64,000 bases of DNA, taken from an uncultured Prevotellaceae bacterium. Lineage in GTDB: Bacteria > Bacteroidota > Bacteroidia > Bacteroidales > Bacteroidaceae. Numbering within the stretch: the first letter of the stretch is position 1; each line of letters starts with the position of its first letter. The notes under the pieces are model-generated. The model worked only from the letters and a program-made list of their open reading frames with translations, did not search any database and was not told where the DNA came from. The DNA lies in the NCBI GenBank assembly GCA_900318685.1, contig ONLL01000002.1, positions 1 to 64,000 on the forward strand, in the 5' to 3' direction. The translations under genes and the position numbers were made by a program. Shown here piece by piece: positions 45,601 to 53,985 of the stretch.

Positions 45601-46527
45601 GACACCAACGGCGACGGAGAACTCTCGAAGGCTGAGGCTGCCGCCGTGACGACACTGAGGAAAAACAACCAGGCAGTGTTCTCCAATAATCAGAATATCA
45701 CCTCATTCGACGAGTTGCAGTATTTCACTGGACTAACTGGCATTGACAACTCTGCTTTCTATATGTGTAAGAACTTAGAGCGGGTGACGCTACCAGAAGG
45801 AATAACACAAATTGGCAACTATGCCTTCTTAGCATGCAAGCTTACTTCTATTAACCTTCCCGAAGGCATAGAGTCAGTAGGGGTATATAGCTTCAGCCAG
45901 TGTAACAATCTAAAACACATTAGACTTCCAGAAAGTTTGAAAACAATTAGAGACAATGCGCTCCGTAGTTGGTCGAATATGCGCCAGTTGTATATACCTA
46001 AGAATGTAGAATCTATCGGTGTAAACTGTACTGCAAGTGATCTGAATCTCGTCTCATTGGCAGTGGATAAAGATAACACGCATTTCGTCACTCCAGGGGG
46101 AAGTAATGTCATCATTGAGAAGACATCAGGGAAACTATTGATGGGATGCTCTACGTCCAAGATTCCTTCAATTGTTAAGACTATTGGTGAAGGTGCCTTT
46201 TATAACTTAAAAATGGAGGAGATAGAGATTCCTTCAAGTGTGGAAAGTATTGAGAAGTGGGCTTTTATGTATTGCCAACAATTGAAATCCGTAATCTCAA
46301 AGGTGGTAACCCCCTTTGAGTTTGGAGAAGATGCTTTTGGAAACATCGGCTCCAACTGCGTCCTCACCGTCCCCGAGGGTACGAAGGATGCCTACATCGC
46401 AGCCGGCTGGACTGAGGACATCTTCAAGGGCGGCATCGTTGAGGCATCCGAGTACGACGCCAACGGCGACGGACGGACCACCATCGTCGACGTGACACGT
46501 CTGGTCGACAAGATCATCGGAAAGTGA
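42646..46527 (+). CDS. large secreted protein with C-terminal LRR_5 repeats and dockerin
   Basis: 1293 residues with a signal peptide (MKQMRQFLAVFLLCVWTSAA, cleavage after RA). Residues 30-400 contain loose BspA-like repeats (NLRSLFIKESTYRGT, LKTIEFKGDAI). Residues 400-980 are beta-rich and unassigned. An EF-hand-like loop (WDTNGDGELSKAEA, about 984-997) precedes a clean LRR_5 block (about 1023-1228: LPEGITQIGNYAFLACKLTSINLPEGIESVG). The C-terminus is a single dockerin-type loop (YDANGDGRTTIVDVTRLVDK). The spacer before it copies the spacer before 30730 (AATCAATCAAACAGAACCAA). Its stop codon lies inside a long hairpin. Surface binding is likely; the ligand is unknown. Confidence 0.82.
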   Translation: MKQMRQFLAVFLLCVWTSAARAINETVTENGITYEVYSDYSGSYAKITRIETNAISLDIPNKVSTPRNGMALVTGFSTDFYSGSCPNLRSLFIKESTYRGTVAGNFSGMSNLSNIYFYDPEEKAPSTGLSWSLNPNTGFNVLAGKVTVYLSQLVEPWQSGNRVIYYTNDSQRNVISSWKSNWQVDEVQCTFTGGEAGSDGYAFGVAPYAGTRDFLEDNTEGALLYINPSVTWLNIPSYVLGETNYVLQNWKIKRFGYPGVTTRLRCTKLKHLGFAGDIIIDEGVVFDMCFALEEMEFGGNADIQNLKTTTSGGAIPLTPFSSLKTIEFKGDAILGSSLKNLSALEKVYFYGNIPDDPKGLAQLSNTKLTVYVNMDKYEIADWKESHTLWSSVNMQPIDPSTNYRKVTIINPGEGTFEVQKVHDGTATWENVKPNSAKNIEMDKNGYLLVRNCTIPESSNYRFSGFVFNETTVLYDDGYGVNVTEKTNTLTAHYRQLAFPEGTVLDFHFTKVGDGLMEFRPNDENEWACIDSENDEWQELVDMSHDGEQRNYTTTYHDQMNLYINFTCTYKKPVDGIVEQSLVIVNDVPVEANNQEESGDYIVAYYSIEIDGDMEIQIIHKNNARKLSVVNGAGGAIALYREGETDPVGTIANATSFEQVLPKDVAHYAVITPETGKEVFALFVNKPLNETARLQLDASQYRQDDGTYRVPLTGLDEGDGAYRLSVLYVDRPSYAFNLAVVGDGSMMCIAFRRVDGDIQAITEVTASESEGRNQVVRAFYDDIGETGYVEFYVSAPKDGETVKVYKDGEDVTGKFRLMENLNNQYLRGTLASSASENDLGVLTSASLLAIYEENSSIVDWNAIMAGDVDDNAKVIMMVDGGTVEMNLSATSSTAKASFNPEEIGTQLQLYVYVEPGKSAQLLFNGEDYTSLLTEDGMENGYLTYVIEADNLHQFFVDGTWTFCFSKTSDIIDFADAEVKRICVENWDTNGDGELSKAEAAAVTTLRKNNQAVFSNNQNITSFDELQYFTGLTGIDNSAFYMCKNLERVTLPEGITQIGNYAFLACKLTSINLPEGIESVGVYSFSQCNNLKHIRLPESLKTIRDNALRSWSNMRQLYIPKNVESIGVNCTASDLNLVSLAVDKDNTHFVTPGGSNVIIEKTSGKLLMGCSTSKIPSIVKTIGEGAFYNLKMEEIEIPSSVESIEKWAFMYCQQLKSVISKVVTPFEFGEDAFGNIGSNCVLTVPEGTKDAYIAAGWTEDIFKGGIVEASEYDANGDGRTTIVDVTRLVDKIIGK

Positions 46528-46547
46528 CTTCGGTCACTTTCCGATGA
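46514..46547 (+). terminator. 15-bp hairpin with TTCG loop over the stop codon
   Basis: 46514-46528 pairs perfectly with 46533-46547 around a TTCG tetraloop, and the TGA stop at 46525-46527 is in the left arm. There is no immediate T-run, so it may be an mRNA 3'-end stabiliser or a factor-dependent terminator. Confidence 0.75.
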
Positions 46548-46673
46548 ATCGGAATAACGTTTTCTCCATCACTTGCCTTATTGCCGCTTTTTCTAAAGAA
46601 AAAGAAGTCGGCATGCCCCTCTTGTAACCTTGTTTGGAGCAGATTGACGGCAAAATCAAAGAAGTTGTCGTCT

Positions 46674-46730
46674 TTTAACATTGTTTAAGGAGAAAAAACA
46701 ATGATTGTTAATGATTTTTTTGTATCTTTG
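46674..46730 (+). promoter_or_regulatory. promoter module C: inverted repeat plus TATCTTTG
   Basis: TTTAACATTGTTTAA (46674-46688), ATTGTTAA with TTG at 46705-46707, and TATCTTTG (46723-46730). It is nearly the same block as at 26975-27138, with GGAGCAGATTG upstream in both. Confidence 0.78.
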
Positions 46731-46746
46731 TGACCGAAATCTTAAG

Positions 46747-46773
46747 CCAGCTGGGAAATGATGATGAAGCTGG
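46747..46773 (+). promoter_or_regulatory. conserved 5'UTR hairpin CCAGCT...AGCTGG
   Basis: CCAGCT (46747-46752) pairs with AGCTGG (46768-46773). The loop is one GAT triplet longer than at 27095 and 37749. Confidence 0.66.
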
Positions 46774-46821
46774 AAAATGAATTGAATAACCAAATGACAT
46801 TTTAATAAAAATTATAGCTAT

Positions 46822-49158
46822 ATGAGGAGACTACAACTGATCATCGCATCTATGATCGCAGTTCTCGGGGTTCAGGCCCAGTCGTGGTGGACACCCCTTG
46901 ATCGCCATCGCTATAACGATGAAACTGTGGTCTATGCCGCTCTGGAGCTCAACAACTGGTCTGCCAGTTACAGCAACCAGCATTATCGTTTGGCTGCTTT
47001 CATTGATGACGAGTGCCGCGCTGTGGCCGACGCTCCGGTGGCGGGCGAGGACGGCAGCTTGGTTTTCGTGCTCCGTGTCACTGGCGATCGCTCTGCCGAT
47101 AAGGAGAAGACCATCCGCTTCGAAGTATGCTGCAAGGACAACGACTACGGGCTTGTTTACGATGTGGCTCCCGCCACGCCAGTCATCTTCGACGGTGAGT
47201 CCTGGGGGCGTCCCTCTTCGCCTGTCGTGATGCAGGGCAAAGGCTACACTGGTGCCGCCTTTTTCAGATTTGACGAAGCCACCATCCAGGTCGGCGAGAC
47301 CGTCGACATCGTCAGTCTGTTTCAAGACAGTACCATACCCAAGTACGAGAGCATCACATTGAGCGACCTCACGGTGGCCTCGCTCCAGGGAACGGTGGTC
47401 ACCGGTCTGCAGCCTGGGCAGGTGCATTTCACTGTCCATTTCCCTGGTGTTTCGATAGGTAATGTCATCACCGTCATTCAGCCGGCTACTGCGCTGAACA
47501 TCCTGAATGACGAGATTCGTGTCGACGTCGAACATCCCGAAACCTTGCAGCCAAAGGCTGAAGCCAGCTACGAGCTGCTGCCAGCCAATACCACCGACCA
47601 CGTTACGTGGATCATTGACGATGAGACTGTTGTCAGCTATGATCCTACGGAAACCCGACTCAACGCTGCGGCCGTGGGTCAGACTTATATCGAGCCCGTG
47701 GTGCTGGCCGATGACGGCAGCATACGGCTGCGCCCTGCCGACGGCAAGCGCATCCACGTGATTGTCTATGAGAACATTCCCCTGCAGGCCTTTACTGTCA
47801 GCATCGGCCATGTGGCCGTTGGCGAGACCACCACAATGACGCTGACTCCCATTCCCGCTGATGCCACCTTCGACCTGCTGGACTTCGACATCAACCTGCG
47901 TAGCAGCTCATTGTCGTTTGCTGCCTACAAGCCTGTCGACATTCTACTGCTCTCGCGCGAACCTCTTATATATAATATAACAGGACTCCTGCCTGGATGG
48001 GTTAACATAGAGATTCCATCCAAGAATAGCCAGCGGTCCGAGGCCTACCCGGTTTATGCCGGTGGAGAAGGTAGTGAGCGCTTCACCGGCTTCAATGTCG
48101 ACGAGCGGCTGGCATTCAGCGAAGGCTGGCAGTGGCGTGCCAATCCCTACGGTACCCTCGATGCCTCGAATCTTGAGACAATCTTCGGCCCCTCTCTCAT
48201 CGAGGTGCGCACCCAGCAGGAACTGCTCTACAACGACCCCGAGCTGGGCTACTTTGGCACCATCATGACTGGTGACGGCATACCCCAAAACACTGCCTAT
48301 AAGGTGAAAATGCAGCGTGATGAAGTCAGCTACATCGATAGTGGAAACGGTGCCGGCAGTTGGATGGTGGCACTTGAAGAGGGGTGGACTTGGATTCCAT
48401 CCATCTACTTCTACAACCGTCGGCTCACCACCGCCTTCGGTGCTGCCGACCTGCCCGGGGGCACTGTCATCGTGTCGAAAGACCAAGGCTCGGCCGAGTG
48501 GAACGGCAGCGAGTGGGAGGGCGACCTTCAGGTGCTTCCCACGCATCAGAGCTTCCTGTGCTACTATCCTGATGAAACGCCTGGCTACCTGAGCTACGCC
48601 CCTGAAGCCATGATGGCACAGGGCCACGAAACGCCCGATGCCGGCACTGCCGACCCGCTTCCAGCAGCACAGACAGCACCAGTCAATTCTTCACTCTTCA
48701 CTCTTCACTCTTCACTTCAAACGACCGCCCGCCGTTTCCGCGACAACATGACAATGGTGGCCACCCTTAATTCACCCTCCACCATCCACCTTCCACCTTC
48801 CACCCTCCTCCTCGCTAATGTCGGCGATGAGCTGCGAGGTGTGGGCCGCCAGATCAACGGCCGCTATCATCTCACCATCCATGCTGATGGTGGTGAGCGT
48901 GTCAGCCTGCGTCTCCAGGATGCTGACGGGCGAGAGTGGCCTGTCGACGAGCAGTTCACTGTGAGCCAGCTGCGTCTCGGCTCGCTGCGCCAGCCCATGG
49001 CCCTCCATAGCCAGGCTTTGCTTCAGGGCATCGACGACACTCAGCAGTCGTCGCCCTCTGTTCAGCATGCTACGTATTACGACCTTCAGGGCCAGCGCGT
49101 GCTGCATCCTCAGAAGAATCACATCTATATTATAAACCATAAAAAAGTAAAGTTATGA
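46822..49158 (+). CDS. secreted protein of unknown function, T9SS-like tail (paralog of the next gene)
   Basis: 778 residues with a signal peptide (MRRLQLIIASMIAVLGVQAQ). It has the same plan as its downstream neighbour: an N-terminal domain with YRLAAFIDDECRAVAD, Ig-like beta regions, then a block with EGWQWRANPYGTLD, LIEVRTQQELLYND and YKVKMQRDEV, and later DNMTMVATL and RVSLRLQDADG. The C-terminus (ATYYDLQGQRV, KNHIYIINHKKVKL) resembles a short T9SS/Por sorting tail. Two heptanucleotide repeats lie inside the frame (48690-48716, 48776-48810). Its TGA overlaps the next ATG (ATGA), implying translational coupling. Likely an exported structural or adhesive protein; no enzyme motif is visible. 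Promoter module C and the hairpin precede it. Confidence 0.75.
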   Translation: MRRLQLIIASMIAVLGVQAQSWWTPLDRHRYNDETVVYAALELNNWSASYSNQHYRLAAFIDDECRAVADAPVAGEDGSLVFVLRVTGDRSADKEKTIRFEVCCKDNDYGLVYDVAPATPVIFDGESWGRPSSPVVMQGKGYTGAAFFRFDEATIQVGETVDIVSLFQDSTIPKYESITLSDLTVASLQGTVVTGLQPGQVHFTVHFPGVSIGNVITVIQPATALNILNDEIRVDVEHPETLQPKAEASYELLPANTTDHVTWIIDDETVVSYDPTETRLNAAAVGQTYIEPVVLADDGSIRLRPADGKRIHVIVYENIPLQAFTVSIGHVAVGETTTMTLTPIPADATFDLLDFDINLRSSSLSFAAYKPVDILLLSREPLIYNITGLLPGWVNIEIPSKNSQRSEAYPVYAGGEGSERFTGFNVDERLAFSEGWQWRANPYGTLDASNLETIFGPSLIEVRTQQELLYNDPELGYFGTIMTGDGIPQNTAYKVKMQRDEVSYIDSGNGAGSWMVALEEGWTWIPSIYFYNRRLTTAFGAADLPGGTVIVSKDQGSAEWNGSEWEGDLQVLPTHQSFLCYYPDETPGYLSYAPEAMMAQGHETPDAGTADPLPAAQTAPVNSSLFTLHSSLQTTARRFRDNMTMVATLNSPSTIHLPPSTLLLANVGDELRGVGRQINGRYHLTIHADGGERVSLRLQDADGREWPVDEQFTVSQLRLGSLRQPMALHSQALLQGIDDTQQSSPSVQHATYYDLQGQRVLHPQKNHIYIINHKKVKL
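48690..48716 (+). repeat. heptanucleotide repeat inside a coding frame
   Basis: TTCACTC repeated nearly four times, encoding SLFTLHSSL. A change of one unit would shift the frame of the surface protein at 46822. Confidence 0.8.
48776..48810 (+). repeat. heptanucleotide repeat inside a coding frame
   Basis: Five 7-nt units (CCTCCAC, CATCCAC, CTTCCAC, CTTCCAC, CCTCCTC), replacing a segment that in the paralog at 49155 reads FSDLENPEEYTIGAF. Confidence 0.78.
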
Positions 49159-52097
49159 AAAAGCTTCTATCATTTTTGGCGTGCTTCATCGCTGCTGTTG
49201 GAGCATCGTCACAGGACTGGGAGGTCGTAACACACGAGGGTCAGGCGCAGGACAAAACCATCATCTTGGCCGACCTCGTGGTTAACTATGGTTCTCCTGT
49301 TTATGAAGGTAACTACGAGATCGCCGTGTTCGTAGGAGATGAGTGCCGTATGATTGTATCGGACGACGATGAAGATCTTTTGCAAACTGTGAATGGTACT
49401 AAGTTCCTGCAGTTCATAGTGCCTGGCACTTACGGCAATGAATCTGACGAAGGTAAAACTATCACCTTCGAGTTGTGTGACGCAAATGGAGCAGTCTACG
49501 ACATCACACCTTCCTCGCCCACAATTACTTTCCGTGATGGCGACACCTATGGTGGTACGGGTTCTAGCGATCGAGTTCAACTGGCGCTTACCCTGCCCAC
49601 CTCCATTTCCTTAAAACCGTTTGAGGTAGAGGTAGGAGAGAGCATCAACCTATTGGGTCAAATCGATATCGTACCCGAAAAAGCCCAATTGCCCCAGAAT
49701 TATATCTGGAGTGTGAACGATGAGGAATATGCCACCATCGAGGGCGACGTGCTCACTGCTATTAGGGTTCCTTCTGTAGACGAGGAAGACCCCGAACTCT
49801 ATTTGGAATTTGGAGAAGAGGCATACGACACCCCCTTCACCATCATTCAGCATGCTACTGCCATTAACATCGTCACCGCTGAAATCGAAGTCAATAAGAA
49901 CGGTGCAGAAGATCTTTCTATGTTTATGCGCAACTTGCTTGATGAGAGGGCCTACGAGCTTGTTCCTTCTGATGCCACCGATAAGGTGCTATGGGAGATC
50001 GATGACTCTTATATCAGCCAAGAAGCAGAGGATGTCTGGAAACCCATCAAGGGCGGTACCACCCGCATTCGTCCCTACATAGTGAAGACCGACAACTCCA
50101 AGCTCTATCCCGTCACCCCCGCGTGGATTACCGTCAACATCATTGTCCCCATAGAGGGGGCCTATTTCCGTTGGGGTGCCGATGGTGAAACTCCAACCGA
50201 AGAGGTGACATTCAAGTGTAACGTGGGCGACGATATCTATCAGCGGCTGGCCGACCGTGTGGTCATCCTGCCCGAGGATGTCGTCGACAAGACCTTCACT
50301 ATAGGTTTTGGTGAGGATTCCGACGAAAACATGTTTACTATTGGCATCGAATCTATCGTGGCCAAAAAGGCTGGCGAAACAACATTGGTTATTACACCTA
50401 AAGGTATTGATGGAGAGGACTACTGGATCAAAGTCTTTATTGAGGTGTTCAACCCTGCCAAGACTATTTCTGCCGTAGAGAAGCCGCTCATCATCGACAG
50501 CCAGACTTCGCTTGACGAGGCCGGAGCAGATATTTACGAAAACATCACATTTGGCCCTGCTGGCTCTGAACCCGATGGCGAAATCGTAGCGCTCGACGGT
50601 GGTGTTTTTGAGGGCTCAGGTTCTTTTGAAAGTATGGACTTCATCATCTCCTCTCCCGAGGAATTAGTGAGTGGCGAGACCACTGTCCGCGCCACTCTTC
50701 GCTGGAACGACTACAGCAGCTACGACGGCACTGATGAAACTATCGTCGAGCAGACTGCTAGCGTGGAGTTCGTCGTCAACATCATTGATGTCCTCCAAAG
50801 TTTAGGCATCACTATCACGCCTGATAGCGATGATCCCACCAAAGGCACCATTACACTGACCCCCTATCCCGATACTGCTGTCTTTAGCTGGGATGACTAT
50901 GGAGTTGGTTTCGAGAATGATGCCTACGGGGATTGGGAAGCACTCACTATCACCCCCAAAGATAATGGCATCTACGACTTTGTCGCATCGTTGCCTGGCG
51001 TTTGGCGTATCTATGTCGTTGGCGGGGGCTTTACCCCGAATTCATCTTATTCAACGCTCGTAGTGCCTGCCAAAGTGTCTCTGCAGAGCGGTTGGCAGTG
51101 GAAGAGCAACAATTGGGGAACTGTTTATGGTAATGAAGTGACTGATTTCTTTGGTGAGAACCTCATTGAAGCTCGCACCTACAACGATCTGCTCTACAAC
51201 GATCCCGAATGGGGCTTCTGGGGCTCGATGATGGACTATGATCCTAACATGCAAATATTCGGAGGTATCGAGCAGGATCAGATGTACAAGGTGAAGATGA
51301 AGGCTGCTAAGGATAGCTATATTTCTGACGGCGGTATCCTTGAGTATCCAGGCGAATTTCTCTTCCCCGGATGGAACTGGGTAGGCTCGCCCTACTTCTA
51401 TGACCGTACCATCGAGCATGCCTTTGATGATCTGGACGTTACCGATGGCTTGGTTATTGTCTCTAAGGCCGAAGGCCAGATTGAGATGGCTGACGGAGAA
51501 TGGAGTGGCAACCTGAAGTTGATAAGGAAGGGGCAGGGCTATTATGTCTACAATCCTGACGCCGATGGCATCTGGTTAAGCTTTAATGCTGAGGTGGGCA
51601 AGATGGAGCAGGGCGACGAGACCTCTGCCGGAGCACGTGCCAAGAGCCGAAGCGTCTGGCACTACGACCACTCGCAGTTTGCAGGCAACATGACCATGGT
51701 GGCCAGCTTCTCCGATTTGGAGAATCCTGAGGAGTACACCATCGGCGCATTCGTCGACGGCGAATGCCGTGGCGAAGGCTCGTTCGACCGTGGTCTGGCC
51801 TTCATCACTGTCCATACTGATGGCGGCGAGGAAGTGACGTTCCGTCTGCACAATGAGCTGACCGATGAGTACTTCGATATCGACCAGACGGTCGTCTCGC
51901 GCATGCGCATCGGCTCGGTCAAGGCTCCTATGCAGCTGACTAGCAACAGCGTTGTCACCGGTATTGCAACAGTTGGCCGTTCAGCATCCAACGTGGAGAG
52001 CTACGACCTCAACGGCCGTGCTGTAGACGGCAACGCCAAGGGCATCACTATCCGCAAGATGCAGGACGGCACCGTGAAGAAAGTCGTCAGGAAGTAA
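49155..52097 (+). CDS. secreted protein of unknown function, T9SS-like tail (coupled paralog)
   Basis: 980 residues; the ATG overlaps the upstream stop by 4 nt. Signal peptide MKKLLSFLACFIAAVGASSQ. The N-terminal domain (YEIAVFVGDECRMIVSDDDE) parallels that of the previous protein. Several Ig-like regions follow. Then comes the shared block SLQSGWQWKSNNWGTV, LIEARTYNDLLYNDPEWGF, YKVKMKAAKDSY, PGWNWVGSPYFYDRTIEHAF and the repeat-like AGNMTMVASFSDLENP/IGAFVDGECRGEG. The C-terminus (ESYDLNGRAVDGNAKG, KKVVRK) looks like a short T9SS tail. It ends with a strong terminator, so this pair forms one transcription unit. Function is not recognisable beyond a likely exported beta-rich protein. Confidence 0.77.
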   Translation: MKKLLSFLACFIAAVGASSQDWEVVTHEGQAQDKTIILADLVVNYGSPVYEGNYEIAVFVGDECRMIVSDDDEDLLQTVNGTKFLQFIVPGTYGNESDEGKTITFELCDANGAVYDITPSSPTITFRDGDTYGGTGSSDRVQLALTLPTSISLKPFEVEVGESINLLGQIDIVPEKAQLPQNYIWSVNDEEYATIEGDVLTAIRVPSVDEEDPELYLEFGEEAYDTPFTIIQHATAINIVTAEIEVNKNGAEDLSMFMRNLLDERAYELVPSDATDKVLWEIDDSYISQEAEDVWKPIKGGTTRIRPYIVKTDNSKLYPVTPAWITVNIIVPIEGAYFRWGADGETPTEEVTFKCNVGDDIYQRLADRVVILPEDVVDKTFTIGFGEDSDENMFTIGIESIVAKKAGETTLVITPKGIDGEDYWIKVFIEVFNPAKTISAVEKPLIIDSQTSLDEAGADIYENITFGPAGSEPDGEIVALDGGVFEGSGSFESMDFIISSPEELVSGETTVRATLRWNDYSSYDGTDETIVEQTASVEFVVNIIDVLQSLGITITPDSDDPTKGTITLTPYPDTAVFSWDDYGVGFENDAYGDWEALTITPKDNGIYDFVASLPGVWRIYVVGGGFTPNSSYSTLVVPAKVSLQSGWQWKSNNWGTVYGNEVTDFFGENLIEARTYNDLLYNDPEWGFWGSMMDYDPNMQIFGGIEQDQMYKVKMKAAKDSYISDGGILEYPGEFLFPGWNWVGSPYFYDRTIEHAFDDLDVTDGLVIVSKAEGQIEMADGEWSGNLKLIRKGQGYYVYNPDADGIWLSFNAEVGKMEQGDETSAGARAKSRSVWHYDHSQFAGNMTMVASFSDLENPEEYTIGAFVDGECRGEGSFDRGLAFITVHTDGGEEVTFRLHNELTDEYFDIDQTVVSRMRIGSVKAPMQLTSNSVVTGIATVGRSASNVESYDLNGRAVDGNAKGITIRKMQDGTVKKVVRK

Positions 52098-52115
52098 TCC
52101 TGTATTGTAATCGAA

Positions 52116-52154
52116 GAATGCCGCTGCTCAGCGGCGGCATTCTTAACCTTTTTA
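52116..52154 (+). terminator. rho-independent terminator
   Basis: AGAATGCCGC (52116-52125) pairs perfectly with GCGGCATTCT (52135-52144), followed by TAACCTTTTT. It ends the 46822-49155 unit. Confidence 0.88.
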
Positions 52155-52182
52155 TAGAAAACAACAAGTAAACAGCTACATT

Positions 52183-53961
52183 ATGATGAGCAGACACCGA
52201 TACTCTCGCGCGTACATTATAATAATATGTACCACTGTCGCGTTGTTCACCCCATCCCTTTGGAGGGGGCAGGGGGAGGCTTTTGCCCAAAGCCTCTCGC
52301 AGAACACCATTTCGACCATCGCCAAGAGCGACCCGCTCATCATTACCGGCGCCGTGGGCACGCAGAACACCTACTACCACTCTTCCATAGGCAGTGGCTA
52401 TCGCTCACCATGGGGCAACTCCTTCTATGCCAACCTCAACGTGTCGGTCTATGGCATCTCGATGCCTTTTGCTTTCTACTATTCCAATAACAACTCATCG
52501 TGGAACTTCCCCCACTTCTCGTTCCACATCGATCCTACTTACAAGAACTGGCGTGGCCATTTCGGACGTAGCAATATGGGCATGCACCCCTATATCATGA
52601 ACACGTCGTTTAACGGCATCGGCTTAGAGTATAATTCGTCTAGACTGCGGGCAGGAGCCTTCTACGGTGAACTCCGCAACGCCATCAACGATGACCCTGA
52701 AAATCCTATGGCCCGACGCCCTCAATATCAGCGCATGGGTATGGGCATGAAGGTCGGCTATGGCTCAGGCCGCAATTATATCGATCTCTTCATCCTGCGT
52801 GCCTACGACAAGATATCATCTGTAAATGCCCGTTGGCACGATCAGATCAATCCTGAAGACAACGTAGCAGTCGCCCTTAAGGGTGGTCTCGGCCTGACAC
52901 GATGGCTTTCGCTGCGTGGAAACCTGGCCTGGAGCGCCTTCACGTCCGACAAGCGCGCCCAACGCGTTCATACCACCGAGCTCGACCGCTGGGACAAAGT
53001 GTTCGAAGCTCGCTATACGTCCCTCATGCGCATCGCTGGCGATATCAATGCCACGCTGTCGCTCAAGGGTTTCAATGCCAATATTTTCTACCGCATGGTG
53101 CAGCCCGACTATACTACGCTGGGCCTTTACTACACCTCCAATAACTATCAGTCGCTGGGCATCAGTGCCTCGACTACCCTCTTTAAGAAAATATCCCTCT
53201 CCGCTTCGTTCAGCGGCCAGGAGGACAACATAACACGCCGCCAGCTCTATACCACCCGAGGCTTCGTCTACAATGCCTCGGCATCGACCTCGCTGGGTGA
53301 AAATCTGTCGCTCACAGCCGGATACAGCGGCTATAGGCAGGTGCAGGCCGACGGCAAGGCACACGTCAACGACACCACGCGTGTCGACCGCATCATGAAC
53401 TCCGTCTATCTCAGTCCCAGCTACGCCATCGATGGCGACGTGCTGGGGCATAGTTTCTCGCTGTCGACCAGCTACACAGAGAATTGCGACCTCAACCGTT
53501 TTGCTACTGGCATCAGCGATGTCAAGGCCTGGGCGGCTGGTCTGAGCTACTCACTCGACGTGAAGCCCTGGGAGACTTCCTTCATCACATCGCTGAGTCA
53601 TCAGACTTCAAAGGGCTATAACACCCGCTATTCTTCCGATGTGCTCTCGCTGTCGACAGCGCGCTCATTCCTCAAGGAGAAGAACCTGCACACCTCGGCC
53701 ACCTTGTCGTTGTGCTATAATGACGTGCGCAATCAACAGCGAAACCTCAGCATCGGCGCTGATTTCTATGCTGGCTACACGCTGGCCAAGGTACATCAGT
53801 TCTCGTTGACCGCCGGCTTCAATAAATACAGCGACACCAACTTGTCTGCCGACCTGTCGTCGATGGGCACTACCGAGATCAATATATCACTGGGCTACAA
53901 CTACACCTTCTCACTGCTGGAGCTTAAGCGCAAGGGAAGGCAAGAGCAGAGTGAGCAGTAA
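52183..53961 (+). CDS. predicted outer-membrane beta-barrel protein
   Basis: 592 residues. A hydrophobic start (RAYIIIICTTVALF) and an AFAQS cleavage-like site are separated by TPSLWRGQGEA, residues encoded by a 33-nt palindromic repeat lying exactly in codon register (residues 23-33). The rest is rich in alternating strands with aromatic ends (SFYANLNVSVYGISMPFAFYY, SLRGNLAWSAFTSD, NISLGYNYTFSLLELK), typical of an outer-membrane barrel with many strands. It is not clearly PorP/SprF, which is shorter. It starts 29 nt after a terminator and 24 nt before the giant gene, so it may export or anchor the giant product; this is inferred from position. Confidence 0.7.
   Translation: MMSRHRYSRAYIIIICTTVALFTPSLWRGQGEAFAQSLSQNTISTIAKSDPLIITGAVGTQNTYYHSSIGSGYRSPWGNSFYANLNVSVYGISMPFAFYYSNNNSSWNFPHFSFHIDPTYKNWRGHFGRSNMGMHPYIMNTSFNGIGLEYNSSRLRAGAFYGELRNAINDDPENPMARRPQYQRMGMGMKVGYGSGRNYIDLFILRAYDKISSVNARWHDQINPEDNVAVALKGGLGLTRWLSLRGNLAWSAFTSDKRAQRVHTTELDRWDKVFEARYTSLMRIAGDINATLSLKGFNANIFYRMVQPDYTTLGLYYTSNNYQSLGISASTTLFKKISLSASFSGQEDNITRRQLYTTRGFVYNASASTSLGENLSLTAGYSGYRQVQADGKAHVNDTTRVDRIMNSVYLSPSYAIDGDVLGHSFSLSTSYTENCDLNRFATGISDVKAWAAGLSYSLDVKPWETSFITSLSHQTSKGYNTRYSSDVLSLSTARSFLKEKNLHTSATLSLCYNDVRNQQRNLSIGADFYAGYTLAKVHQFSLTAGFNKYSDTNLSADLSSMGTTEINISLGYNYTFSLLELKRKGRQEQSEQ
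52249..52281 (-). repeat. 33-nt palindromic repeat, diverged copy 4 (in frame)
   Basis: Same length and layout as copies 1-3: a C-rich arm, a CCCTTTGGAGGG-type centre and a G-rich arm, in the orientation of copies 2 and 3, with about two thirds of positions matching copy 3. It lies in the signal-peptide region of the barrel gene without breaking its frame. Confidence 0.65.
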
Positions 53962-53985
53962 ACTGAAAAGATAATTCAACACGAT

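Noticed and set aside
20104-46527. A cellulosome locus, suggested by the many dockerins
   Set aside because: No cohesin, scaffoldin or glycoside hydrolase is seen; dockerins here end LRR and DUF285 surface proteins.
52183-53961. PorP/SprF family T9SS protein
   Set aside because: Nearly twice the usual length and lacking family motifs I know; only a general barrel prediction is justified.
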